The notes below the pieces were generated by a model that ran no database searches, was not told the DNA's origin, and saw nothing but the letters and a program-made list of their open reading frames with translations. This document shows positions 1-7,420 of a stretch of DNA of 21,218 bases, piece by piece; the first letter of the stretch is position 1, and every line of letters starts with the position of its first letter. Origin of the DNA: DASCNA01 sp036011305 (GTDB taxonomy: Bacteria > Verrucomicrobiota > Lentisphaeria > Victivallales > GWF2-38-69); contig DASCNA010000271.1 of NCBI GenBank assembly GCA_036011305.1, positions 1 to 21,218 on the forward strand, read 5' to 3'. The translations under genes were made by a program, and so were the position numbers.

Positions 1-2
1 GA

Positions 3-1610
3 GTGAATGAAAAGGATACAGCTGTTCTGTTAAATAAGAATCTGTATGCATTGGATAAACTCATAGATGAAATGAGTAATAATTCTGATAACAATGTCCA
101 TATTTTGAAAGAACTTAAATCGGTATGTATTCAATATCAGCAGACAAATACATATCTTGAAACAAAAGTTAACAGTTACGAAAAAATACTCAGTCAAATA
201 ACTCCAATTGTATATATCAAAGATGAAAATTATAAATTCAAATATGTGAATAAAGCATTTATGCTGACAGCAGGAAAATACAATTACGAAGATATTATAG
301 GAAACAAGGCATCTGATATTTATGGAATGAAAGAAATAACTGATGTTCATCAGATTGAACAGATGGCATTTAGTAAAAATATTGTAATAAAAGACCGGAA
401 AATAAAAATCCCTTCACTTACAGGAAATAAAGTTGGTTTGCTTACTGTTACCCCAACTGTTGATGAATCTGGAAAAAATACTGAAATAATATGTTCAATA
501 AAAGATATAACTGATATGTCTTTCTCTCTCGATAAGCTTGCTAGATTAAAAAATGTTATAAATACATCAGATGAATGCATCATAATAACTTTTCTTGACA
601 GTAATAAAATTGACTTCATCAGCAGAGGCGCTACAAAATTGACAGGATACGAACCTAATGAATTTTATGATGATAGAAAAAAATGGTCTTCGTTAATTCA
701 TAAAGATGATATTTCTAAGATACATTTTAATTGGAATGACCCTAAGTCATTACCTCGTACATATAAGCATAGAATTATAGATAAATATGGAAATTTAAAA
801 TGGGTTGAAGTTAAAATTCTACTCAGCAGTGACTGTTCTGGAAGACCTATTGTATTTACATTAGCAAGAGATATTACTCAACAGGTTATTCAAAATGCAA
901 AACTGGAATTATTAAAATCTAATATTGAATCATACCGTGACGGTATAAGTATTGTAGATTTAACTAACAGAAAATTTGTCTTTAGAAACAAAGCTATTGA
1001 AAGAATTACAGGCTACTCTGATGATATGGTACATAAATATGGAGATATTGATCACTCTTCTGAACACTTTGTGATGCCGGCTTACAGGAACAAACTTGTT
1101 GAAGTGTACAAACAGTATGGAAGTATAAAAAAACCGGTTGAATACCAAATTAGAAAAGCAGACGATTCAACTTGTTGGCTGGAACTGACTTTTACAAACA
1201 AAACAATAGATAACAGCAGGTATCAATTCAGGGTAATAAGAGATATAAGCGAGTTTAAAAAACAGACAGAGATTTATGATTTATTAAAAAAATTATTAGA
1301 TGAATCAGCATTAACAATCTGGTTATTCAATACTGAAAAAAATAAATTAGTTTATGTAAGCAAATCTGTAAAAAAACTATATGGATATCCACCATCTCAA
1401 TTTAAAAATCATTTTAATTTTTGGTTCAATTCATGTGTCCATGATGATGATAAAGCTAAAGAGAAAGAATATAGTGACAGTATTAAACCCTGGCCCAAAA
1501 AAAGAAAATTTAAAATTATCAGAGCAGATGGAGAAGTTAGAAAAATTGAATCGAATGTTTTTCTAAACGATATTTACAAGCTCGAATATCAACAGGATAT
1601 TACAGAATAG
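3..1610 (+). CDS. Multi-PAS sensor protein without output domain (5' end may be cut)
   Basis: The 535-residue product reads as a chain of PAS/PAC sensory modules. A polar helical N-terminus (about residues 1-60) is followed by repeats at roughly 60-175, 180-295, 300-418 and 425-535. Each ends in a PAC-like strand such as CSIKDITD, LARDITQQ, VIRDISEF or QQDITE. PAS modules sense small ligands, redox or light, or mediate dimerisation. No transmembrane helix is evident, so it should be cytoplasmic. The reading frame stops at the last PAC motif (TAG, then in-frame TAA TAA), with no histidine kinase, GGDEF, EAL, HTH or MCP domain, although DITE normally leads into such an output. The first possible start here is a GTG two bases from the window edge, so the gene may begin upstream and carry more domains. 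The convergent cyclase gene ends 43 bp downstream. Confidence 0.8.
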   Translation: MNEKDTAVLLNKNLYALDKLIDEMSNNSDNNVHILKELKSVCIQYQQTNTYLETKVNSYEKILSQITPIVYIKDENYKFKYVNKAFMLTAGKYNYEDIIGNKASDIYGMKEITDVHQIEQMAFSKNIVIKDRKIKIPSLTGNKVGLLTVTPTVDESGKNTEIICSIKDITDMSFSLDKLARLKNVINTSDECIIITFLDSNKIDFISRGATKLTGYEPNEFYDDRKKWSSLIHKDDISKIHFNWNDPKSLPRTYKHRIIDKYGNLKWVEVKILLSSDCSGRPIVFTLARDITQQVIQNAKLELLKSNIESYRDGISIVDLTNRKFVFRNKAIERITGYSDDMVHKYGDIDHSSEHFVMPAYRNKLVEVYKQYGSIKKPVEYQIRKADDSTCWLELTFTNKTIDNSRYQFRVIRDISEFKKQTEIYDLLKKLLDESALTIWLFNTEKNKLVYVSKSVKKLYGYPPSQFKNHFNFWFNSCVHDDDKAKEKEYSDSIKPWPKKRKFKIIRADGEVRKIESNVFLNDIYKLEYQQDITE

Positions 1611-1653
1611 TAATAATATATATTCGTGATTATTTTTGCAAAATGGGTTCCTA

Positions 1654-2316
1654 TCAATCAAACACACCGATAACAGTGCATTGTCCGCTGTCGATACCTT
1701 CAATCCGCAAAGGTGCCACTATTACTTCACATAATGAACTCAGGTCATCTGACAAATCCATATCTTCGATAACAAATAACGGATTACCGATTCCATCAGG
1801 ACCAAGAAAAGCCCTGTGTGCTTCTGCTCCCAGCTCTCTATGCTGATATGATGATAGAGATATCCAGTCAAAGCCAACAGCTCTTAGTTTTGGTAATTTT
1901 TCCCGTAATGAAATACCTACTTCTGCATGAATTCCTGGATTCCTACTCATGTAAACTTCGCTGTTCCTACGTTTACACCAACCGGATTGAATTAGTAATA
2001 TATCTGTCTTTTTATCTATTTTTTCAATCCATTCTGTCGATCTTAAAATTTCTTCAGGTTCAAGATTCAACTCAATAACTTTTGGTGCTTTAAAGATAAA
2101 AGTTTCAGCATCAAACTCAGCTATTTTTTTCCCATTATCAATAAAATGATTAGGTGCATCAATATGAGTAGCCCAATGGTTATTTAATGAAAAACTATAA
2201 GTGTTGCATGAATCACCTTTCTGAATTGATTTCTGAGCTTTAACATTTAAAGAATCCATTTTCCCATAAGTAGGCAAGTGGTTATTCAAAGTGTAAGATA
2301 AAAATTTATATTTCAT
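1654..2316 (-). CDS. Cyclase-family metal-dependent hydrolase (kynurenine formamidase-like)
   Basis: The 220-residue product carries the cyclase-family (PF04199) metal-binding core: H47-W-A-T-H51-x-D53 with H57 in PNHF, and a late His/Glu pair (H167 in EAHRAFLG, E184 in FVIED). Known members hydrolyse amide or formamide bonds, for example N-formylkynurenine by KynB, isatin, or cyclic imides, using Zn or Mn. The usual HTGTH is HWATH here, so it differs from classical KynB and its substrate cannot be assigned. It is the last gene of a minus-strand cluster, 21 bp after the DUF218 gene. A weak AAGG lies about 9 nt before the ATG. A second, distinct cyclase-family gene lies at 20067-20705 with an HTGTH core closer to KynB. 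No signal peptide is seen. Confidence 0.85.
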   Translation of the reverse strand: MKYKFLSYTLNNHLPTYGKMDSLNVKAQKSIQKGDSCNTYSFSLNNHWATHIDAPNHFIDNGKKIAEFDAETFIFKAPKVIELNLEPEEILRSTEWIEKIDKKTDILLIQSGWCKRRNSEVYMSRNPGIHAEVGISLREKLPKLRAVGFDWISLSSYQHRELGAEAHRAFLGPDGIGNPLFVIEDMDLSDDLSSLCEVIVAPLRIEGIDSGQCTVIGVFD

Positions 2317-2337
2317 AACAATAGCCTTTAATAAAAA

Positions 2338-2826
2338 TTATTTGCATTCTTTCAATTTTCTCAGTGCATTTTTTTCATGCTTTCTGATCTTTTCAAGTTT
2401 ATCATGAGGTAGCACAGTCTCGCAAACTGAAATTTTTACATCAATATCAGGAAATTCCTTATTGAACAAAAAATCTGCTCTACCATAGTGAAAATCAGAA
2501 GTTACAACAGTAATTTTATATGGTCTGTACTTTTCAACAATCGGTCGGGAAAATTCAGCATCCTCGACTGTATTACCGCTCTCTGCATGTTCTAAAATCA
2601 TATCTTCTGAAATACCGTTTTCAATAAGATACTGAGAAGTATAGTATGCGTGAGGTTTATCTGTTTTATTAAAATGTTCACCATACCCACCGGTAGGAAG
2701 TATTTTGAAAGTTTTATTTTCTCCAGATATTTTCAGAGCGTGGTTGCATCTTTCTAAAGCAATACTTGATAAATTACCCTTATCATCATTTGGAGAACCA
2801 AGCAGTATAATAATTCCGTCCATCAT
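2338..2826 (-). CDS. DUF218 / YdcF-like protein
   Basis: The 162-residue product shows the DUF218 (YdcF/SanA/ElyC) pattern: an N-terminal strand ending in LLGSPNDDKG (residues 8-17), TGGYGEH (45-51), the conserved ESGNTVEDA (82-90) and TSDFHYGRA (109-117). The fold is Rossmann-like. Members are linked to envelope functions or nucleotide binding, but the biochemistry of most is unknown. Unlike SanA or ElyC there is no N-terminal membrane segment, so this is a short cytoplasmic form. Two consecutive ATG codons open the frame and only a weak purine stretch precedes them, so the start may be one codon later. It lies between the CGGC gene (90 bp upstream) and the cyclase gene (21 bp downstream), likely co-transcribed with the latter. 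Confidence 0.8.
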   Translation of the reverse strand: MMDGIIILLGSPNDDKGNLSSIALERCNHALKISGENKTFKILPTGGYGEHFNKTDKPHAYYTSQYLIENGISEDMILEHAESGNTVEDAEFSRPIVEKYRPYKITVVTSDFHYGRADFLFNKEFPDIDVKISVCETVLPHDKLEKIRKHEKNALRKLKECK

Positions 2827-2916
2827 AATCTAATTATCTCAATTCTGTAAAGTTTAAGTAATTCTTTCTTAGTCAGTGTAATTTTTAGATTTAATATTTT
2901 TAACTTCAGCTTTAGT

Positions 2917-3345
2917 TCATTTAGTTTTCCGGTTTACATAGATTCCTTCAACTCTGCGTTTCTCTGTAAGCTTACTGATATTAGATCCTTCAATAAGTTC
3001 AAGACCTGATTTTACTACTATCATTTCCTTCAAATACTCTTTGTGAGGACATTCCGGACCATGATAAGATTCAAAGGAGATACATGAAGAAAGATGAACG
3101 CCAATTCTATCTTTGCTTATCTTCTCTTTCATCTTAATCTTCTTTATTAAGTTAGAAAGTTTTCTGTGTAATGCTCTACCGCAGCACCCACCACAAGTCA
3201 ATGAGAGAAATCGTACAGGTTTGCCTTCAGGGTAATCTTCAAATAAGCCTGTTCTATGAAAAAAAGCTCTTTCACATAAATAACCTGAACAGCGCTCTTT
3301 AACAATATGACACTGAACAACTACTATATAATCTTTGTCTTTCAT
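2917..3345 (-). CDS. CGGC-domain protein
   Basis: The 142-residue product has the signature CGGCC at residues 51-55. Further Cys/His residues sit around it: C12-H13, C19, C24, C88, and H95, C99 and H101 in a SYHGPECPHK motif. This is the pattern of the CGGC family (PF08821), small proteins thought to bind metal or perform thiol chemistry; the function is not established. The ATG follows a clear Shine-Dalgarno (TAGGAG with about 8 nt spacing), fixing the start. It is the first gene of the minus-strand cluster ending in the cyclase gene and is divergent from the amidase gene at 3606. The C-terminal tail is basic. No membrane segment or signal peptide is seen. Confidence 0.82.
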   Translation of the reverse strand: MKDKDYIVVVQCHIVKERCSGYLCERAFFHRTGLFEDYPEGKPVRFLSLTCGGCCGRALHRKLSNLIKKIKMKEKISKDRIGVHLSSCISFESYHGPECPHKEYLKEMIVVKSGLELIEGSNISKLTEKRRVEGIYVNRKTK

Positions 3346-3367
3346 ATTATATTTCTCCTATAATAAT

Positions 3368-3396
3368 TTGACTTCATCCATCAATATCATAATAAT
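3368..3396 (+). promoter_or_regulatory. Possible sigma-70-type promoter in the divergent gap
   Basis: TTGACT at 3368-3373 and AATAAT at 3391-3396 are separated by 17 bp. The pair points toward the amidase gene, but that would leave a leader of about 200 nt. The rest of the 3346-3605 gap is AT-rich without a recognisable motif, so a closer promoter is not excluded. Confidence 0.3.
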
Positions 3397-3605
3397 ATCT
3401 AACAGTTTTTATGCTCATAAAATCTTCTAACTGATTTAAAAATTAATAGTATTAAAATAATTATTATTAACTGCAATTCAATAGAGATTTTTTAGTAACT
3501 CCTGTCATATTAAAAATCAATTTTAAATCTGCTTCATTAATCAAATTGAGTTATTGGAATAATTTTATGTTCAAATTATACCAATTACAGATAAGGAAAA
3601 ATATA

Positions 3606-4457
3606 ATGGCAAAAAATATAAAAATCGGGTTGGTACAGTCAATTAGTACAAATAATAAACGCGATAATCTTGATAAACTCGAAAACTATATTGTTCAAAG
3701 TGCTGAACAGGGTGCTAAAATTGTTTCTCTGCAGGAACTTGCAAATACTACTTATATTGCACAGGAACAGAATATTACTAATTTCGATCTAGCAGAAGAT
3801 TATAATGGCGCATCATTAAAATGGGCAGAAAAATTATCAGGTCAGTTAGAGATTTATCTGCTTTTACCGTATTTTGAAAGGGATGTTGTTACTTATTACA
3901 ACACTGTAGCTCTATTCAATCCTGAAGGTAAATTAATAGGCAAATATAGAAAAAACCATATCCCCCAGAATACCAACTATCAGGAAAAATATTATTTTAA
4001 ACCAGGCAATCTTGGCTACCCTGTTTTTAATACAGAATATGGAAAGATAGGGGTATCAATCTGCTGGGATCACTGGTTCCCTGAAGTGCAGAGAATATAT
4101 GGTATTAAAGGAGCAGATATAGTTTTCAGCCCTACAGCTATAGGATTCAGTAACTCAAAAGAGTGTTTTATTGATTCTGAATATAAAGAAATCTGGCAGA
4201 AAATGCTGACAGGACAAGCTATTACTGGCGGTTTTTATTTTGCCATAATTAATAAAGTCGGCATAGAAAAATATATAAACTTTTACGGTTCCAGCTTCAT
4301 TATATCGCCGAGAGGTAAAATAGTCGGTGAATTAAATGAAACAGATGAAGGTGTTCTAGTCAGAGAAATCGATATAGAAGCCGCACGCTCATGGAAAGTT
4401 CATCAGCAGTTTACCAGAGACAGAAGAGTTAATACTTACAATGATTTAGTCTGCTAA
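3606..4457 (+). CDS. aguB: N-carbamoylputrescine amidase-like nitrilase-superfamily hydrolase
   Basis: The 283-residue product has the carbon-nitrogen hydrolase triad: E44 in LQEL, K116 in KYRKNHIP and C153 in ICWDHWFPE. The segments after the Lys (NYQEKYYFKPGNLG) and around the Cys match N-carbamoylputrescine amidohydrolase (AguB), which releases putrescine, ammonia and CO2 in the arginine-agmatine route. I infer that activity; the usual partner, agmatine deiminase, is not in this window. The frame is open upstream to a TTG at 3546, but the ATG at 3606 follows AAGGA (3593-3597) at good spacing, and MAKNIKIGLVQ is the normal family start, so I chose 3606. A terminator-like hairpin lies just after the stop. 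The protein should be cytoplasmic. Confidence 0.85.
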   Translation: MAKNIKIGLVQSISTNNKRDNLDKLENYIVQSAEQGAKIVSLQELANTTYIAQEQNITNFDLAEDYNGASLKWAEKLSGQLEIYLLLPYFERDVVTYYNTVALFNPEGKLIGKYRKNHIPQNTNYQEKYYFKPGNLGYPVFNTEYGKIGVSICWDHWFPEVQRIYGIKGADIVFSPTAIGFSNSKECFIDSEYKEIWQKMLTGQAITGGFYFAIINKVGIEKYINFYGSSFIISPRGKIVGELNETDEGVLVREIDIEAARSWKVHQQFTRDRRVNTYNDLVC

Positions 4458-4473
4458 TAGTTTCATTATTCCG

Positions 4474-4512
4474 AATGATGCAGAAGTTCAAACTTTTGCA
4501 TCGTTTAGAATA
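4474..4512 (+). terminator. Intrinsic terminator after the amidase gene
   Basis: Arms 4474-4488 and 4491-4505 pair over about 14 bp, including two G-U wobbles (core GATGCAGAAG with CTTTTGCATC) and a 4-nt loop around 4488-4491. An AT-rich but imperfect T-tract follows. The hairpin starts 17 bp after the stop codon. Confidence 0.6.
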
Positions 4513-4599
4513 TTATTATTTGATTAGAAATAGCATATTAAGTGGCTATATTCTTTAGTCATATATTATATCTATAAAACATTTTATATGTTATTAATT

Positions 4600-5220
4600 A
4601 TGAAAAAACTATGCATTGAAATACATGAAAGACTTTACGCTGTTTACGGAAATGTTGATTGCCCGCTGCATCATAAATCTCCATTTCAGCTGATGATTTC
4701 AGCTGTTCTGTCCGCACAGTGTACAGATGAAAGAGTTAATAAAACAGTACCTACTTTATATGCTGAATACCCTGATGCTAAATCAATGTCTAAAGCTAAA
4801 ATTGAAGATGTTGAAGAAATTATTAAACCGGTAGGTTTATACCGTACAAAGGCAAAAAATATTGTAAATACCAGTATAATTCTTACCGAACAATATGATG
4901 GAAAACTTCCATCAGATATGGAATCACTCACAAAATTACCTGGACTAGGACGTAAAACAGCGAACGTAGTAATTGCACATGTATTTCATGGTGCAGGGTT
5001 TGCTGTTGATACTCATGTCAATCGCCTTTTAAACAGGATAGGAATTGTTAATATCAAAGATCCTGTAAAAATAGAAATGAAAATTAGAAAACTGGTAAAA
5101 CCTGAATTTCTCGGTAATTTTTCTTTATCGTTAATAATGCACGGAAGAAACAGATGCAAAGCGAGAAAACCTGATTGCAAGAATTGTGAAATAAGTGATC
5201 TTTGCAAAAAGAAGCTATAA
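4600..5220 (+). CDS. nth: Endonuclease III, DNA glycosylase/AP lyase
   Basis: Base-excision repair enzyme that removes oxidised pyrimidines and cleaves the abasic site. From the ATG at 4600 the product is 206 residues. The helix-hairpin-helix LPGLGRKTANVV carries the catalytic Lys (K119), followed by the catalytic Asp in AVDTHVNRL (D137). The C-terminus has a complete iron-sulfur loop of Cys-x6-Cys-x2-Cys-x5-Cys (C186, C193, C196, C202). Length and motif order match the family. No Shine-Dalgarno is visible for either this ATG or an in-frame ATG at 4588, so the start is uncertain by four residues. It lies between the amidase terminator and the permease gene and is probably a single-gene unit. 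Confidence 0.95.
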   Translation: MKKLCIEIHERLYAVYGNVDCPLHHKSPFQLMISAVLSAQCTDERVNKTVPTLYAEYPDAKSMSKAKIEDVEEIIKPVGLYRTKAKNIVNTSIILTEQYDGKLPSDMESLTKLPGLGRKTANVVIAHVFHGAGFAVDTHVNRLLNRIGIVNIKDPVKIEMKIRKLVKPEFLGNFSLSLIMHGRNRCKARKPDCKNCEISDLCKKKL

Positions 5221-5235
5221 AACTAAACATTTTAT

Positions 5236-5263
5236 TTGCATAATTGACCGTTAATTGTATTTT
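5236..5263 (+). promoter_or_regulatory. Possible promoter for the APC permease gene
   Basis: TTGCAT at 5236-5241 and TATTTT at 5258-5263 are 16 bp apart, just upstream of a perfect inverted repeat and 55 bp before the permease start codon. The match is moderate, and a TTGACC at 5244 is an alternative -35. Confidence 0.3.
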
Positions 5264-5277
5264 ACTGACTTATTTTA

Positions 5278-5294
5278 TTCACACACAGTGTGAA
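5278..5294. promoter_or_regulatory. 17-bp palindrome, possible operator
   Basis: TTCACAC and GTGTGAA form a perfect 7-bp inverted repeat around a 3-bp centre. It would lie at about +8 to +24 of a transcript from the 5236-5263 promoter and ends 23 bp before the permease ATG. The position suits a repressor site, but no regulator is known. No T-tract follows, so it is not a terminator. Confidence 0.35.
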
Positions 5295-5317
5295 ATAGCT
5301 ACAAGGGAGATAGGCAA

Positions 5318-6880
5318 ATGATACAATTAAAATCAAGTAATTTTACTAGTCTGGTTACAGCAATATTTTTAGGTGTAGGAACAATTATCGGAAGCGGATG
5401 GCTGTTTGCATCATACTATGCTTCAAAGGAAGCCGGCGGTGCTTCTATTCTTTCATGGATTGTCGGAGCAGTACTTGCTCTTCTTCTGGCTTTACTGCTT
5501 GCAGAAATAGCTACAATGTTCCCTGTCAGAGGCATATTTGCAAGACTGCTTGTTGTGTCTCACAATAGAGATCTCGGCTTTGTTATAGCAATATCAAACT
5601 GGGTAGGTGCTTTGATTATTATACCTTCAGAAGCATCGGCAACAATACAGTATGTCAGTACTGTTTTTCCAAAAGTAACTCCCTATATATTTCAGAACCA
5701 TGAATTTACTGTAATAGGTTTACTGTTAGTCTCAGTTCTTATATTAACTTATACTATTATTAACTATTGGGGAATAAAATCATTAAGTAAATTCAATAAT
5801 GCCATAACAACTTTTAAGGTAATAATTCCTTTATTTACTGCTATTGTTATTTTAATTTCTTCATTTCACAGTTCAAACTTTACACATTATCATAGTACAT
5901 TTATGCCGTATGGGGTGTCAAGTATATTCTCAACTGTAGTTACAAGCGGTATTTTTTATGCCTTTTTCGGTTTTCAGTTAATTGTTTTATTTGCTTCAGA
6001 ACTGAAAAACCCTAAAAAAAATATACCTATATCTCTTATCTCATGTATTGTATTGTGTCTTGTAATATATCTTCTGCTTCAGATAGCATTTATAGGAGCA
6101 CTTCCAGGTGATATCATAAGTAAAGGATGGGCAGGGATGAATTTTACGTCACCGTTAGCTCAGCTTGCTTCTATGCTTGGATTAAATTTTCTTATGGTAA
6201 TTCTTTATCTGGATGCATGCGTAAGCCCTTCAGGAACTGGAATTGTCTATCTTGGCGGTGCTTCAAGAATGCTTACCGGTATGGCAGAAGATAAACAAAT
6301 TCCTAAATTTTTCTATAATATTCACCCAATTTATAACTTTTCTCGCCGTTCATTACTATTCACAATGGTGTTCTGCCTTATTGTAGTCTGGTTCTTTAGA
6401 AACTGGCAGAGTATTATGATATTGGTAACTGTATTTCAACTTCTATCATGCGTGGCGGTACCAATTGCATTCTATAAACTGAGATACTCTCATCCTGATA
6501 AAGAAAGGCCTTTCAAGATGAAAGGCGGTCTAACAATATGTGTAATAACGTATCTTGTAATAACATATCTTCTGATACAGGCAGGATTTAAAGCAGTACT
6601 CGCCAATATAATTTTACATGTAGCTTGTTTCGCAATTTACGGAGTAATTTATCATAGACATGATGTTAGAGGGCAAATCAGATCATGGCTTTCATCATGG
6701 AGTATTTTTCTATATCTTCTGTTTTCAGTAGTATGGACATATATGTATGACAAAATAAATCATCGTATACTGACAAGCCCTTTAGGATTGATTATTTTTA
6801 TTATCATATCATTGGGAATTTTCACTGCTATTATTAAGCAGAAAAGTTATAATGATAAAGATACAGGATATAGTTTCTAA
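5318..6880 (+). CDS. APC-superfamily amino-acid permease (aspartate/proton symporter-like)
   Basis: A 520-residue, very hydrophobic protein with about 12 or more membrane helices. TM1 contains the APC substrate-site loop GVGTIIGSGWLFA (about residues 20-32), where the unwound helix binds the amino-acid backbone. The conserved FYAFFGFQLIVLFASELKNPKKNIP segment around TM6 (about 214-238) is also typical of APC permeases. Length and the GSGWLF variant resemble the YveA-type aspartate:proton symporter group, so an acidic amino acid is my best guess for the substrate, with moderate confidence. The ATG follows GGGAG at good spacing. The gene follows a candidate promoter and palindrome and is 43 bp from yjbQ, likely co-transcribed. 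Confidence 0.88.
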   Translation: MIQLKSSNFTSLVTAIFLGVGTIIGSGWLFASYYASKEAGGASILSWIVGAVLALLLALLLAEIATMFPVRGIFARLLVVSHNRDLGFVIAISNWVGALIIIPSEASATIQYVSTVFPKVTPYIFQNHEFTVIGLLLVSVLILTYTIINYWGIKSLSKFNNAITTFKVIIPLFTAIVILISSFHSSNFTHYHSTFMPYGVSSIFSTVVTSGIFYAFFGFQLIVLFASELKNPKKNIPISLISCIVLCLVIYLLLQIAFIGALPGDIISKGWAGMNFTSPLAQLASMLGLNFLMVILYLDACVSPSGTGIVYLGGASRMLTGMAEDKQIPKFFYNIHPIYNFSRRSLLFTMVFCLIVVWFFRNWQSIMILVTVFQLLSCVAVPIAFYKLRYSHPDKERPFKMKGGLTICVITYLVITYLLIQAGFKAVLANIILHVACFAIYGVIYHRHDVRGQIRSWLSSWSIFLYLLFSVVWTYMYDKINHRILTSPLGLIIFIIISLGIFTAIIKQKSYNDKDTGYSF

Positions 6881-6923
6881 TCAGTTAAATTAATATCTCT
6901 TATTTAAAAAATGGACTTTAAAA

Positions 6924-7331
6924 ATGAAAACAGTAAATATCACTTCAAGATCGCACACAGAGATGAAAGATATAACCCGAGAAGTTAATAAACTGATTCC
7001 AACCGGTTTTAAGTCCGGAATATGTCACCTGTTCTGTATGCATACTACCGCCGGATTGACAATCAATGAAAACGCCGACCCTGATGTTGTTAACGATATG
7101 ATAAGATTTTTTGAATCTAATGTTCCATGGAATGATAAAAAATATCGGCATATGGAAGGAAATACTGCAGCACATATAAAATCAACTCTCTTTGGACCAA
7201 GCTTATCTGTTCCGATAGAAAAGGGGAAACTCCTACTGGGAACCTGGCAAAGCATTTATTTCTGTGAATTTGACGGTCCCCGCAGTATGAGAAAAGTAGA
7301 TGTCAGATTTATTGCGGATATAGAAAACTAA
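6924..7331 (+). CDS. yjbQ: YjbQ / UPF0047 family protein
   Basis: The 135-residue product matches the UPF0047 family along its whole length. It has HTTAGLTINENADPDV (residues 40-55) with the conserved His and Glu, HMEGNTAAHIK (about 80-90), and LGTWQSIYFCEFDGPR near the C-terminus, the family's strongest signature. The fold is a small homotrimeric barrel. Weak thiamine-phosphate synthase activity has been reported for some members, but the physiological role is unsettled. It begins 43 bp after the permease stop with only a weak TGGA upstream. A long perfect hairpin starts 38 bp after its stop. Confidence 0.92.
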   Translation: MKTVNITSRSHTEMKDITREVNKLIPTGFKSGICHLFCMHTTAGLTINENADPDVVNDMIRFFESNVPWNDKKYRHMEGNTAAHIKSTLFGPSLSVPIEKGKLLLGTWQSIYFCEFDGPRSMRKVDVRFIADIEN

Positions 7332-7369
7332 GCTGGTTTAATGTTTAAGTGTTATAAGGTTATAAAGCC

Positions 7370-7415
7370 ATTCATCTAAAATGACGGATTATTTTATCCG
7401 TCATTTTAGATGAAT
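7370..7415. terminator. Perfect 20-bp hairpin between convergent genes, probable bidirectional terminator
   Basis: Arms 7370-7389 and 7396-7415 are perfectly complementary over 20 bp around a 6-nt loop (TATTTT). The hairpin lies between the end of yjbQ (+) and the end of the full DUF523 frame (-), 5 bp beyond the latter. Neither side has a clean T-tract, and the stem is longer than the other terminators here. It may instead be an intergenic palindromic repeat used as a terminator. Confidence 0.6.
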
Positions 7416-7420
7416 CAAAC

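Noticed and set aside
1643..2078. Plus-strand open frames opposite the cyclase gene
   Set aside because: They are shadows of the well-supported minus-strand cyclase gene and encode no recognisable motif.
3546..3605. N-terminal extension of the amidase from a TTG at 3546
   Set aside because: The 20 extra residues do not resemble the family, and the ATG at 3606 has a good AAGGA site.
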